Assembly: GCF_013322225.1 (NCBI RefSeq)
Contig: NZ_JAAMFB010000019.1
Location: 62,001-126,000, forward strand
Direction of reading: 5' to 3'
From: Agrobacterium larrymoorei
GTDB lineage: Bacteria; Pseudomonadota; Alphaproteobacteria; Rhizobiales; Rhizobiaceae
Length of the DNA: 64,000 nucleotides
Made by a program: the position numbers and the translations under genes. The notes beneath the pieces were generated by a model. The model saw only the letters and a program-made list of their open reading frames with translations, searched no databases and was not told where the DNA came from. How positions within the stretch are numbered: the stretch's first letter is position 1; each line of letters opens with the position of its first letter. Shown piece by piece: positions 38,944-47,881 of the stretch.

Positions 38944-40770
38944 TCAACTCTCCAGCTCTTCCCGCAGCATTTCCAGCTCTAGCCACTCTTCTTCCATTGC
39001 CTCCAGCTTCTCACGCAGCTTTGCCATTTCACCGGCCAGCGTGTTGAAAGCACCCGGGTCTTTGGTGAAAAGCTGTGGGTCGGCCATACGCTCTTCCCGC
39101 TTGGCGATTTCGCTTTGCGCTTTCTCCATTTCCTTTGGCAGGTTTTCGAGTGCGAATTTCTGCTTGAAGGAAAGTTTGCCCTTAGCTTTTCCAGCATCGC
39201 TTATGGAAGCGGCAGAAGAAGCAGATTTCGCTTTTTCCTGCTTCTCCGCCTTCCGCTTGTCGTCCGCAGCACCCTTGCGCTGCGCCATCATGTCCGAATA
39301 ACCGCCGGCATATTCGATCCAGCGGCCATCCGGCGCATCCGGGTTCGCGGGCGCGATGGTGGAGGTGACGGTGCGATCGAGAAAGTCACGGTCGTGGCTG
39401 ACGAGGATGACTGTTCCTGAAAAGCCTGCGACGATTTCCTGCAGGAGATCGAGCGTTTCGATATCGAGATCGTTCGTGGGTTCGTCGAGGATCAGCAGGT
39501 TAGTGGGCCTGGCAAGAATGCGCGCGAGAATGAGGCGCGCGCGTTCGCCGCCCGAAAGCTTGCGGATCGGCGTGCGGGCCTGTTCCGGCTGAAACAGGAA
39601 ATCCTTCATGTAGCCAGTGACGTGCTTGACCTCGCCATTGACGAGCAGATTCTCGCCGCGCCCATCTGTCAGGTAATGGGCAAGCGTATCCTCTAGATTC
39701 AAATCCTCACGCTTTTGATCGAGCGTTACAATTTCAAGCTTGGTGCCAAGTTTCACCGTGCCACTATCAGGCTCTAGCTGGCCCGTCAGCATCTTCAGAA
39801 GCGTCGTCTTGCCAGCACCATTGGGGCCGACGAATCCGATGCAATCGCCGCGATTGACGCGCAGGGAGAACGGCGCAACGATGGTGCGATCCCCGTAAGA
39901 CTTGGTGATGGTATCCGCTTCGATCACCAGCTTGCCGGACTCTCGTCCCTCGGTGACCGTTGCCTGCACGGAACCAACCGGGCCGTTATGTCCCCGATAG
40001 GCGGCGCGCATTTCACGAAGCTCACCGACACGGCGCATGTTGCGCTTGCGGCGTGCGGTCACACCGTAGCGCATCCAGTGCTCTTCACGCTCGATAGCCT
40101 TGCCGAGCTTGTGCTGCTCCAACTCTTCCTCTTCCAGCACCTTGTCACGCCATTCCTCGAAATGGGCAAAACCACGGCTGAGACGGCGGGACTGGCCGCG
40201 ATCCAGCCAGACGGTCGCGGTCGAAACCTTTTCGAGGAAGCGGCGGTCGTGCGAAATAAGCACAAGCGCGCTGCGCGTCTGCTGCAATTCGCCTTCCAGC
40301 CATTCGATTGTCGGCAGATCGAGATGGTTGGTCGGCTCATCCAGCATTAGTATATCGGGCTCAGGTGCCAGAACGCGGGCCAGAGCCGCACGTCGCGCTT
40401 CACCACCGGAAAGGCTGGCCGGATTTTCCTGTCCCGTCAGCCCAAGATGTTCGAGAAGATAAGTAACGCGGTAGGCGTCATCGCCTGGACCAAGACCGGA
40501 TTCGGCATAGGCCTGAACCGTGTCATAACCATCGAAATCGGGCGCCTGCTCCAGATAGCGGATGGTCGCGGAGGGATGGCGGAAAACCTCGCCGGACTGC
40601 GCTTCGACCAGACCGGCGGCGATCTTCATCAGCGTAGACTTGCCTGAACCATTGCGCCCGACAAGGCAAATGCGGTCGCCGGGCTCCACTTGCAGGTTCG
40701 CGCCGTCCAGCAAAGGGGTCACGCCGAAGGTAAGCTTGATATCGTCGAGTTTCAGAATGGGTGGTGCCAA
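38944..40770 (-). CDS. ABC-F family ATPase, Uup-like
   Basis: A 608-residue soluble protein with two ABC domains and no membrane part. Walker A motifs GRNGSGKST (near residue 38) and GPNGAGKTT (near 315), signatures LSGGEARR and LSGGERAR, and Walker B segments ILMLDEPTNHLD and LLILDEPTNDLD are all present. The linker between domains is charged, and the C-terminal 90 residues (from KRKAEKQEKAKS) form the coiled coil found in Uup, which binds branched DNA or ribosomes in homologues. Its start is 4 bp from the thiN stop, so thiN and this gene are co-transcribed. Confidence 0.9.
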   Translation of the reverse strand: MAPPILKLDDIKLTFGVTPLLDGANLQVEPGDRICLVGRNGSGKSTLMKIAAGLVEAQSGEVFRHPSATIRYLEQAPDFDGYDTVQAYAESGLGPGDDAYRVTYLLEHLGLTGQENPASLSGGEARRAALARVLAPEPDILMLDEPTNHLDLPTIEWLEGELQQTRSALVLISHDRRFLEKVSTATVWLDRGQSRRLSRGFAHFEEWRDKVLEEEELEQHKLGKAIEREEHWMRYGVTARRKRNMRRVGELREMRAAYRGHNGPVGSVQATVTEGRESGKLVIEADTITKSYGDRTIVAPFSLRVNRGDCIGFVGPNGAGKTTLLKMLTGQLEPDSGTVKLGTKLEIVTLDQKREDLNLEDTLAHYLTDGRGENLLVNGEVKHVTGYMKDFLFQPEQARTPIRKLSGGERARLILARILARPTNLLILDEPTNDLDIETLDLLQEIVAGFSGTVILVSHDRDFLDRTVTSTIAPANPDAPDGRWIEYAGGYSDMMAQRKGAADDKRKAEKQEKAKSASSAASISDAGKAKGKLSFKQKFALENLPKEMEKAQSEIAKREERMADPQLFTKDPGAFNTLAGEMAKLREKLEAMEEEWLELEMLREELES

Positions 40771-40774
40771 GGCA

Positions 40775-41425
40775 TCAGGCTCCGGTCAGATCACAGGGAC
40801 GGGCAAGAACAATGGCCTTACCGTTTTTCAGGCGAAGGCGCAAAAGCCCTTCCGCCACGTTGGAAATAGTGCGCGATGAGCCGAAGGCAAGCGCAAAATC
40901 GTTCAAGGGATATCGCGCATTCTCGATATCCAGACCCTCCAGCGCAGTGAAACCGGCAATGGAAAACAGCGATCCAGCGGGTAGATCCAGCGTTCGTTCG
41001 GCACTCAGCAAAGGATAGGCCTCTTCCGTGCCAGAGGTCAGCATCACGTCGATGCCCCGCTCGGCAAGCGAAACGGCATAAAGCAAATGAAACAGGGCAT
41101 GATCCGAACGCTCGCCCGCAAGCGCGCCGACCAGGGTCAATTTCGATGCGCGCCGTGCCAACGCCTCGGAAACGGCAATCTCACCATCCGTCTCGCCCTT
41201 GGCGGCCGGAAATGGCTGCCTGGTCACATCCGGCCATCGGCTGACGAGGTCGGCATCGGAAGAATCGAAATCACCCACCCACAATTCGGGGGTCAAGCCC
41301 AGGACTTCCGCATGACGCATGCCGCTGTCTGCCGCAATTACGCGCGTTCCCGCCACGGCATCGCGCAGGCGATCCGTCACCGTGATGTCGCCACCGAGCA
41401 GAATGGTGAAGTGGGTCGAAGTCAT
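40775..41425 (-). CDS. thiN: Thiamine pyrophosphokinase
   Basis: A 216-residue enzyme that converts thiamine to thiamine diphosphate. Typical motifs are ILLGGDITVTDRL near the start, ADSGMRHAEVLGLTPELWVGDFDS near residues 32-55, and the KGETDGEIAV stretch near 75-84 that carries the catalytic Asp/Glu set. The C-terminal thiamin-binding part includes GLDIENARYPLND. I place the start at ATG 41425. Together with thiBPQ nearby it completes a thiamine uptake-and-activation set, though it has no riboswitch of its own that I can see. Confidence 0.9.
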   Translation of the reverse strand: MTSTHFTILLGGDITVTDRLRDAVAGTRVIAADSGMRHAEVLGLTPELWVGDFDSSDADLVSRWPDVTRQPFPAAKGETDGEIAVSEALARRASKLTLVGALAGERSDHALFHLLYAVSLAERGIDVMLTSGTEEAYPLLSAERTLDLPAGSLFSIAGFTALEGLDIENARYPLNDFALAFGSSRTISNVAEGLLRLRLKNGKAIVLARPCDLTGA

Positions 41426-41523
41426 GTCCTGCCATAGCCCGGAATGGTGCGGCAAGGAAAGGCGGAAACGGCGCTTGCACCGACGATATTGATTTTTCGC
41501 ACGGACAGGATTATGACAGCCGC

Positions 41524-41580
41524 CAGTGGTGATTTGCCGACCGGCTTGCAGCCACTTTAAAGAAGTCGCTAAAGGGTCGA
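41524..41580 (+). promoter_or_regulatory. SAM-II riboswitch aptamer upstream of metA
   Basis: The stem GTGG (41526-41529) / CCAC (41552-41555) encloses TGATTTGCCGACCGGCTTGC, and after TTTAAAGAAGTC comes GCTAAAGGG. The order stem, TGATTT, TTGC, stem, GCTAAA, GGG fits the SAM-II pseudoknot, in which the GCTAAA/GGG part pairs back into the loop. SAM-II was first described in front of metA of Agrobacterium. It lies about 90 bases before the metA start. Confidence 0.92.
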
Positions 41581-41601
41581 GGAAACAGGCAATTTCCGAG
41601 G

Positions 41602-41632
41602 ACCGGTTGCGATTTCGCTGCCGGTTTTTTTG
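41602..41632 (+). terminator. Intrinsic terminator in the metA leader (attenuator)
   Basis: ACCGG (41602-41606) pairs with CCGGT (41621-41625), with GCG/CGC pairing inside, followed by a T run to 41631. It lies between the SAM-II aptamer and the metA start, so it can stop transcription when SAM is bound. Confidence 0.88.
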
Positions 41633-41671
41633 TTTTCACGGCTTTGAGTGGCCTGGAAGTGAGAGTTCGAG

Positions 41672-42598
41672 ATGCCCATCAAGATTCCCGATACGCTGCC
41701 CGCCTTTGAAACCCTCGTCAATGAGGGGGTGCGGGTCATGACCGAAACGGCCGCTATCCGTCAGGATATCCGTCCGCTGCAGATCGGGCTTCTCAACCTT
41801 ATGCCGAACAAGATCAAGACAGAAGTCCAGATGGCACGCCTCGTCGGCGCCTCGCCGCTTCAGGTGGAGTTGTCGCTGATCCGAATTGGCGGTCACCGCG
41901 CCAAGAATACGCCGGAAGAGCACCTGCTTTCCTTCTACGAAACATGGGAAGAGGTGCGCCACCGCAAGTTCGACGGCTTCATTATCACTGGCGCACCAGT
42001 GGAAACACTGTCCTACGAAGACGTGACCTACTGGGACGAGATGAGGAAGATCTTCGACTGGACGGAAACCAACGTCCACTCGACACTCAATGTCTGCTGG
42101 GGCGCGATGGCCGGCATCTACCATTTCCATGGGGTGCCGAAGCACGAATTGAGGGAAAAGGCGTTCGGCGTCTACCGTCATCGCAATCTTTGCCCCGCCT
42201 CGATCTATCTCAATGGCTTTTCGGACGATTTTCAGGTTCCGGTCTCTCGTTGGACGGAGGTACGCCGCGCCGATATCGAAAAACATCCGGATCTGGAAAT
42301 CCTGATGGAATCCGAGGAAATGGGCGTGTGTCTGGTGCATGAAAAGCGCGGCAAGCGGCTCTACATGTTCAACCATGTGGAATACGATTCCACATCACTT
42401 TCGGATGAATATTTCCGTGATGCGAATGCCGGGGTTCCCATAAAATTGCCGCACGACTACTTCCCGCACAACGACCCTTCGCTGACGCCGCTCAACCGCT
42501 GGCGCAGCCATGCACACCTGTTCTTTGGCAACTGGATCAACGAGATTTACCAGACAACGCCATACGAGCTGGAAGAGATCGGAAAGCAAGCCGGTTGA
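41672..42598 (+). CDS. metA: Homoserine O-acetyltransferase, MetA family
   Basis: A 308-residue class-I glutamine amidotransferase-like enzyme that activates homoserine for methionine synthesis. The nucleophile is Cys142 in NVCWGAMAG; His235 and Glu237 in FNHVEYD complete the triad. Residue 111 is Glu (ITGAPVETL), which in this family correlates with acetyl-CoA use; Gly there marks succinyl-CoA enzymes. So the product is probably O-acetylhomoserine. The gene is controlled by the SAM-II riboswitch and terminator upstream, and is monocistronic. Confidence 0.95.
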   Translation: MPIKIPDTLPAFETLVNEGVRVMTETAAIRQDIRPLQIGLLNLMPNKIKTEVQMARLVGASPLQVELSLIRIGGHRAKNTPEEHLLSFYETWEEVRHRKFDGFIITGAPVETLSYEDVTYWDEMRKIFDWTETNVHSTLNVCWGAMAGIYHFHGVPKHELREKAFGVYRHRNLCPASIYLNGFSDDFQVPVSRWTEVRRADIEKHPDLEILMESEEMGVCLVHEKRGKRLYMFNHVEYDSTSLSDEYFRDANAGVPIKLPHDYFPHNDPSLTPLNRWRSHAHLFFGNWINEIYQTTPYELEEIGKQAG

Positions 42599-42677
42599 TG
42601 TTCGCCCCATTCCAGCGTTGCGTTGAATGACAAAATAACGCAACGTCCGGCCCGATGTATCGATTGGGAGAAACGGA

Positions 42678-43700
42678 ATGAGCGAAGCAGGCGCACGGGA
42701 AAATTTTGGCTTTACGCCAACGGGTGAAAAGGTCGAGCGCGTGACCATTTCTGCGGGCGGCTTGACGGCGAAAGTCATCACCTGGGGCGCTGTTATCCAG
42801 GATTTGCGGTTAGAAGGCCACCAACCTCCACTCGTCCTCGGCTTCGATAATTTTGATGATTACCCGAAATACTCCTCCTATTTCGGAGCGACACCCGGCA
42901 GAAATGCCAACCGCATCGATAGTGGAAAATTCTCTATCGAGGGCAAGAGCTATCAGCTCGAACTCAATGAAAAAGGCGTGACCCATATACATGGCGGCAG
43001 CGATGGTATCGGAAAGCGCAACTGGATGATCATGGAGCACGGCTCCGACCATGTGGTGCTACAGATCATCGATCCAGACGGACGTGCTGGCTACCCCGGC
43101 AACTGCACCATAACTGCCACCTACACCGTTCGCGAAGGTGGCGTGCTGTCGGTTGTCTATGAGACGACCACCGACCAGCCGACCATTGCCAATATTTGCC
43201 AGCATTCCTATTTCAACCTGGATGGCGCAGAAACCGCACTCGCCCACGACATCGAAATCGCAGCTGACCATTATCTTCCGACCGATGAGCGCCAAATTCC
43301 GACCGGAGAAATCCGTCCAGTCGACGGAACGGGATTCGACTTGCGTCAACCGGGGGCCATGAAGCGCATGGAGAATGGCGAACAGGTTCTTTATGACCAC
43401 AATTTCTGCCTCTCCGCCGAACGCGTGACAAAACGGAAAGTCGCGCACGCCCACGCATCCGCTTCGGGCGTATCGCTCGAGGTGCATACGACCGAGCCGG
43501 GCGTGCACTTCTATTCCGGCTTCAAGCTGAACACTGCCGTTCCCGGCCTGGACGGTCGCCATTACGGCCCGTTTGCCGGTTTCTGCCTCGAAACGCAAAT
43601 CTGGCCGGATGCCGTCAATCACAAAGGTTTTCCGAACGGAGTATTGCGCCCAGGCGAAACGCTACGGCAGGAAACGGACTACGTTTTCACAAAAAGCTGA
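42678..43700 (+). CDS. galM: Aldose 1-epimerase (mutarotase)
   Basis: A 340-residue galactose mutarotase. PGRNANRIDSGKFSI near residues 73-87 holds the substrate Arg and Asn, the catalytic His is in ICQHSYFNLDG near 174-184, and the general-base Glu is in FCLETQIWPDAVNH near 302-315. It interconverts alpha and beta anomers of hexoses. It is a single gene between metA and mtgA with no sugar operon around it. The 20 bases before ATG 42678 contain GGGAG. Confidence 0.93.
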   Translation: MSEAGARENFGFTPTGEKVERVTISAGGLTAKVITWGAVIQDLRLEGHQPPLVLGFDNFDDYPKYSSYFGATPGRNANRIDSGKFSIEGKSYQLELNEKGVTHIHGGSDGIGKRNWMIMEHGSDHVVLQIIDPDGRAGYPGNCTITATYTVREGGVLSVVYETTTDQPTIANICQHSYFNLDGAETALAHDIEIAADHYLPTDERQIPTGEIRPVDGTGFDLRQPGAMKRMENGEQVLYDHNFCLSAERVTKRKVAHAHASASGVSLEVHTTEPGVHFYSGFKLNTAVPGLDGRHYGPFAGFCLETQIWPDAVNHKGFPNGVLRPGETLRQETDYVFTKS

Positions 43701-43705
43701 GAAGC

Positions 43706-44503
43706 TTAATCCAGCACACAGCCGACATAGGCACCAGATCCGCGGGCTCGTCTTTCGATGAGCCCTGCCAGCCGCTGCATACCGCGCCCCGGTTTGCTCG
43801 CGACCCGGTCGATCGGGTTGGGTAGCGCCACAGCCAGAAGCGCTGCCTGCCGGGAACTGAGTTTCGAGGCGGGCACCTTGAAGTGATGCTGTGCAGCGGC
43901 CTCGATACCGTAAATTCCGGGCCCCCACTCGGCGATATTGAGATAAATCTCCATCATCCGTTTTTTGGACCAGATGAAATCAGAGACGACTGCGAGCGGA
44001 AGTTCCAGCCCCTTGCGGATAAACGAACGGCCGTTCCATAGAAACAGGTTTTTGGATGCCTGCATGGGAATAGTGCTGGCACCACGGGTCGCTTCGCCTT
44101 CTAGCGCGCTGTTGACGACAGTCTGCATCTGGTTCCAGTCAACACCGCCATGCGAACAGAACTGCCCGTCCTCCGACATCATCACCGATTGTACAAGGCG
44201 GGGAGAAATATCTTCGAGCGGCACCCAACGGCGATCATAGCCCTGAAAGGTGATCAGATCGGCCAACATCAGCGTGGAAACAGGACGAATGAAGGGTATC
44301 GCATAGACCGGGATCAGCAGATAAGGCAGGATGAGCAGGGCAAGCACAAAGACCACGACGCGTTTGACGAGGCTTCGAACATCCACCTTGCGCCTGCTCC
44401 CTTCTTCCGGAAGCGTCTCGTATTCCGTATCGCTATCCGGCGTGCTGCTCAAATCCCGTCCCCGCTTGCTTAGTCGGAACCTGTCATATTCCGCGTGAGC
44501 CAT
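43706..44503 (-). CDS. mtgA: Monofunctional biosynthetic peptidoglycan transglycosylase
   Basis: A 265-residue GT51 enzyme. A charged cytoplasmic tail of 45 residues and one membrane helix ([20 protein letters not shown]) precede the catalytic domain. The catalytic Glu is in [16 protein letters not shown] near residues 108-123; [36 protein letters not shown] and [10 protein letters not shown] are the other family blocks. It polymerises lipid II without transpeptidase activity. ATG 44503 is preferred to a TTG one codon earlier. Confidence 0.94.
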   Translation of the reverse strand: MAHAEYDRFRLSKRGRDLSSTPDSDTEYETLPEEGSRRKVDVRSLVKRVVVFVLALLILPYLLIPVYAIPFIRPVSTLMLADLITFQGYDRRWVPLEDISPRLVQSVMMSEDGQFCSHGGVDWNQMQTVVNSALEGEATRGASTIPMQASKNLFLWNGRSFIRKGLELPLAVVSDFIWSKKRMMEIYLNIAEWGPGIYGIEAAAQHHFKVPASKLSSRQAALLAVALPNPIDRVASKPGRGMQRLAGLIERRARGSGAYVGCVLD

Positions 44504-44605
44504 CAAGGCTACTCACGATATGGAAGTTCCACACTGGTTACACAAAACAATTGCCAGTCATTTTTCCCCATGCCAAAGAGCCTCCACAGCGAGGAAACCT
44601 TCACG

Positions 44606-45505
44606 ATGACATTCGAGATGCGGCTGCGCGAAAACGCGGCGAAGACAGAAGCCCTGCTTGCCCAATGGTTGACGAACGAGGTCGGTGAAGACGAAATTGC
44701 CCGCCCTGCAAACCTTCTGGAAGCCATGCGTCATGGCGTTCTGAACGGTGGCAAGCGTCTCCGTCCTTTCCTTGTCATCGAAACGGCCAAGCTTCTTGGT
44801 GGTAACGAGGACGCTGCACTTCGTGTTGGTGCCGCGCTTGAATGCCTGCATTGCTATTCGCTTGTACATGACGATCTTCCCGCCATGGACAATGACGATC
44901 TGCGCCGCGGTCAGCCGACCGTTCACAGGAAATTCGATGAAGCGACGGCCATTTTGGCAGGCGATAGCCTTTTAACATTGGCCTTCGACATTATTGCCTC
45001 GCCCGAAACTCTGCTGCCGGAAGATCGCAAAGCCGCACTCGTGCTCGCCTTGGCTCGCGCCGCTGGCATCGGCGGCATGGCAGGCGGGCAGGCGCTGGAC
45101 CTGGCTGCGGAAAAAAACACCCCCGATGAGGCTGGCATCGTTACATTGCAGGCTATGAAAACCGGTGCGCTGCTGCGCTTTGCCTGCGAGGCGGGCGCGA
45201 TCATCGCCGGCAACGATCCTTCAAATCGTCAAAGGCTGCGCAATTTCGGCGAAAAAATCGGCCTCGCCTTTCAGCTTGCCGACGATCTTCTAGACCTTAC
45301 CTCCGACGCTACCACCATGGGCAAGGCAACGGGCAAGGACGCCGCCCGTGGCAAGGGAACGCTGGTCGCACTGCGAGGAGAAGAATGGGCGCGCGCGAAA
45401 CTGCGGGGATTGGTGGTAGAGGCTGCGGAATTGCTGAGGCCTTATGGCGATAAGGCCGACACACTTGTAGAGGCGGCGCAGTTTATTGCGGAACGGAAGA
45501 GTTAG
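44606..45505 (+). CDS. ispA: Short-chain polyprenyl synthase, farnesyl/geranylgeranyl diphosphate synthase (IspA-like)
   Basis: A 299-residue prenyltransferase. The first Asp-rich motif is DDLPAMDNDDLRRG near residues 92-105 and the second is LADDLLD near 229-235, with GGKRLRP near 48-54. The two extra residues between the aspartates of the first motif place it with bacterial FPP synthases. It joins IPP to allylic diphosphates for farnesyl diphosphate. ATG 44606 follows GAGGAAAC; the frame is open 37 codons upstream without similarity. Confidence 0.9.
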   Translation: MTFEMRLRENAAKTEALLAQWLTNEVGEDEIARPANLLEAMRHGVLNGGKRLRPFLVIETAKLLGGNEDAALRVGAALECLHCYSLVHDDLPAMDNDDLRRGQPTVHRKFDEATAILAGDSLLTLAFDIIASPETLLPEDRKAALVLALARAAGIGGMAGGQALDLAAEKNTPDEAGIVTLQAMKTGALLRFACEAGAIIAGNDPSNRQRLRNFGEKIGLAFQLADDLLDLTSDATTMGKATGKDAARGKGTLVALRGEEWARAKLRGLVVEAAELLRPYGDKADTLVEAAQFIAERKS

Positions 45506-45565
45506 GCGCAGAAGACGTTCGTTCAACCAGCGATCTATCTTTCGTCCGACATCACCGCCAACTCG

Positions 45566-45656
45566 ACGTCATCCTAGGCCTTGAGCCCAGGATCCATTCA
45601 CGTCGCAAAATCCGAAACGTTGGCAGATGCTCGGGACAAGCCCGAGCATGACGTGT
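45566..45656. repeat. Palindromic intergenic repeat, copy 2
   Basis: The element runs from CGACGTCATCC to GCATGACGTGTC. The left palindrome ATCCTAGGCCTTGAGCCCAGGAT is imperfect and the right one ATGCTCGGGACAAGCCCGAGCAT (45627-45649) is almost identical to the right palindrome of the copy at 26091-26181, as is the preceding GGCAG. It stands between the prenyl synthase and OmpA-like genes. Confidence 0.75.
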
Positions 45657-45725
45657 CAAAGATCATCGACGGCGAAAATCAGGAAGCCGGGACTGACTCG
45701 ATCGCCCCGGGACCATAAATCGCTA

Positions 45726-46391
45726 TCAACCATTCTGCGTCAGCGGCGAAATCAGCACTTCCACACGGCGGTTCTGGGCACGGCCATCTGCCGTAGCATT
45801 GGACGCCACCGGCTGGGACGGACCATATCCCATTGTGGAAATACGACGCTGGTCGACACCGCCACGTTCACCGAGATAGTTCGCAACGGACGCCGCACGG
45901 CGTTCCGATAGACCCTGGTTATGCGAAAGGCTGCCGGTAGAATCGGTATGACCGTTAATATCGATGTATGTTTTGTTGAACTTGTTGAGAACGATCGCCA
46001 CAGAGTTCAGCGTTGGGTAGAACGGCGGGATCACCTGATCCTGGTCAGTGGCGAAAGTGACGTTCGATGGCATGTTGAGAACGATGCTGTCGCCGCGGCG
46101 GGTCACCGATACGCCAGTACCCTGCAATTGCGCGCGAAGTTCCGCTTCCTGATTATCCATGTAGCTACCGATCGCACCGCCAGCCAGCGCGCCGATACCA
46201 GCACCGATCAGGGCGTTGCGGCCTTTGTTGCCGCCGCCGATGGCCAAACCGCCGACAGCGCCTGCAAGCGCGCCCAAACCGGCACCGCCAGCCATGTTGG
46301 AAACCTTCTGCTCGCCCGTATAGGGATCAGTCGTGGTGCAGGCGGAAAGAAAGGTTGCCGCAAGCGCGACAATAGCAAGTTTCTTGATCAT
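45726..46391 (-). CDS. OmpA-family outer membrane lipoprotein with glycine zipper
   Basis: A 221-residue lipoprotein with signal peptide and lipobox LSAC (Cys near 18). Residues 35-80 form a glycine-zipper segment (AGGAGLGALAGAVGGLAIGG and onward). The C-terminal 110 residues are an OmpA/Pal domain with the peptidoglycan-binding motif NGHTDSTGSLSHNQGLSERRA and DGRAQNRRVEV. This YiaD-like layout suggests anchoring of the outer membrane to the wall. ATG 46391 gives the signal peptide; the longer open frame to 46472 does not. Confidence 0.92.
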   Translation of the reverse strand: MIKKLAIVALAATFLSACTTTDPYTGEQKVSNMAGGAGLGALAGAVGGLAIGGGNKGRNALIGAGIGALAGGAIGSYMDNQEAELRAQLQGTGVSVTRRGDSIVLNMPSNVTFATDQDQVIPPFYPTLNSVAIVLNKFNKTYIDINGHTDSTGSLSHNQGLSERRAASVANYLGERGGVDQRRISTMGYGPSQPVASNATADGRAQNRRVEVLISPLTQNG

Positions 46392-46458
46392 GAATTCCAG
46401 TGCTCCGTGAAGTTCAGGAGTTAAGACAGACAGATTTCGGCATTTTCGCGGTCGATAC

Positions 46459-47709
46459 TCACTCCGCCGCATCCTTTCGGCCGAAACGCTTTTCGATATA
46501 GTCGACCACCAGCGCCTCGAAATCCTGAGCGATATTAGGGCCGCGCAAGGTCAGCGCCTTCTCACCGTCGATAAAGACAGGTGCTGCGGGGTTCTCACCC
46601 GTGCCGGGCAGCGAAATGCCGATATCGGCATGTTTGCTTTCGCCGGGACCGTTTACGATGCAGCCCATGACGGCGACATTGAGCGCTTCGACGCCCGGAT
46701 ATTTATCGCGCCAGACCGGCATATTCTTGCGCAAGTCGTTCTGGATATTCTGCGCCAGTTCCTGAAACACGGTGGACGTCGTGCGCCCGCAGCCGGGACA
46801 GGCTGCCACAACCGGAATGAATTGGCGAAAACCCATGACCTGAAGGATTTCCTGTGCGACCTGCACCTCGCGGGTGCGGTCGCCATTCGGCTCCGGCGTC
46901 AGGGAAACGCGAATCGTATCGCCGATGCCATGCTGAAGCACATAGCCCATGGCAGCAGATGAAGCGACGATGCCCTTCGATCCCATGCCCGCTTCGGTGA
47001 GGCCCAGATGCAGCGCATGGTCGGAACGCTCCGAGAGCATGGAATAGACCGCGATCAAGTCCTGCACCTGGCTGACCTTGGCAGACAGGATTATGCGGTT
47101 GCGGGGAAGGCCGATCTCTTCCGCAAGCTCAGCGGAGATCAGCGCGGACTGGACGATAGCTTCACGCGTGACCTGACGGGCGGAAAGCGGAAAACCGTTC
47201 TCCTTGTTTTTGTCCATCAATGTGGTCAACAGTTCCTGATCGAGCGAGCCCCAATTGACACCGATCCGCACCGGCTTGTCGTAGCGGATGGCCATTTCGA
47301 TAATGTCACCGAACTGTTTGTCCTTCTTGTCCTTGAAACCGACATTACCGGGATTGATGCGATATTTCGCGAGCGCTTCCGCACAGGCGGGATGATCGGC
47401 AAGAAGCTTGTGGCCGATATAATGGAAGTCACCTACCAGTGGAACGTCCATGCCAAGACGAAGCAGCCGGTCGCGGATTTTCGGAACGGCAGCGGCACTC
47501 TCATCTCGGTCCACCGTAATACGCACGATTTCAGAGCCTGCGCGAAACAATGCTGCAACCTGCTCGACGGTGGCGTCGATATCCGCCGTATCCGTATTCG
47601 TCATCGACTGCACCACGACCGGCGCACCACCGCCGACGATAACTCCACCAACATCGACGGCAACAGAGGCACGGCGCGGCTTGGGATCGAAATCAGCGTG
47701 TGAGGTCAT
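46459..47709 (-). CDS. ispG: 4-hydroxy-3-methylbut-2-en-1-yl diphosphate synthase (flavodoxin)
   Basis: A 416-residue [4Fe-4S] enzyme, the penultimate step of the MEP isoprenoid pathway. [20 protein letters not shown] near residues 31-50 starts the TIM-barrel part. Cluster cysteines appear in AACPGCGRT near residue 297 and GCIVNGPGE near 343. [20 protein letters not shown] supports ATG 47709. It feeds isopentenyl diphosphate to enzymes such as the prenyl synthase at 44606. Confidence 0.95.
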   Translation of the reverse strand: MTSHADFDPKPRRASVAVDVGGVIVGGGAPVVVQSMTNTDTADIDATVEQVAALFRAGSEIVRITVDRDESAAAVPKIRDRLLRLGMDVPLVGDFHYIGHKLLADHPACAEALAKYRINPGNVGFKDKKDKQFGDIIEMAIRYDKPVRIGVNWGSLDQELLTTLMDKNKENGFPLSARQVTREAIVQSALISAELAEEIGLPRNRIILSAKVSQVQDLIAVYSMLSERSDHALHLGLTEAGMGSKGIVASSAAMGYVLQHGIGDTIRVSLTPEPNGDRTREVQVAQEILQVMGFRQFIPVVAACPGCGRTTSTVFQELAQNIQNDLRKNMPVWRDKYPGVEALNVAVMGCIVNGPGESKHADIGISLPGTGENPAAPVFIDGEKALTLRGPNIAQDFEALVVDYIEKRFGRKDAAE

Positions 47710-47881
47710 GGTTTTCTCGGCTACGTGCAGCAAAATATGATCTTTCAGGTGGAACAAGGCGCGCGCCTTGTCAACATCGAAGCAATCAACTCCTACTTTA
47801 CCGCAATCATGGCGAAATTCGAGACTTCACGATTCTAGTATCGTACTTTCGCGAAATCCGTTCCCATTCCGGGATTTATAC

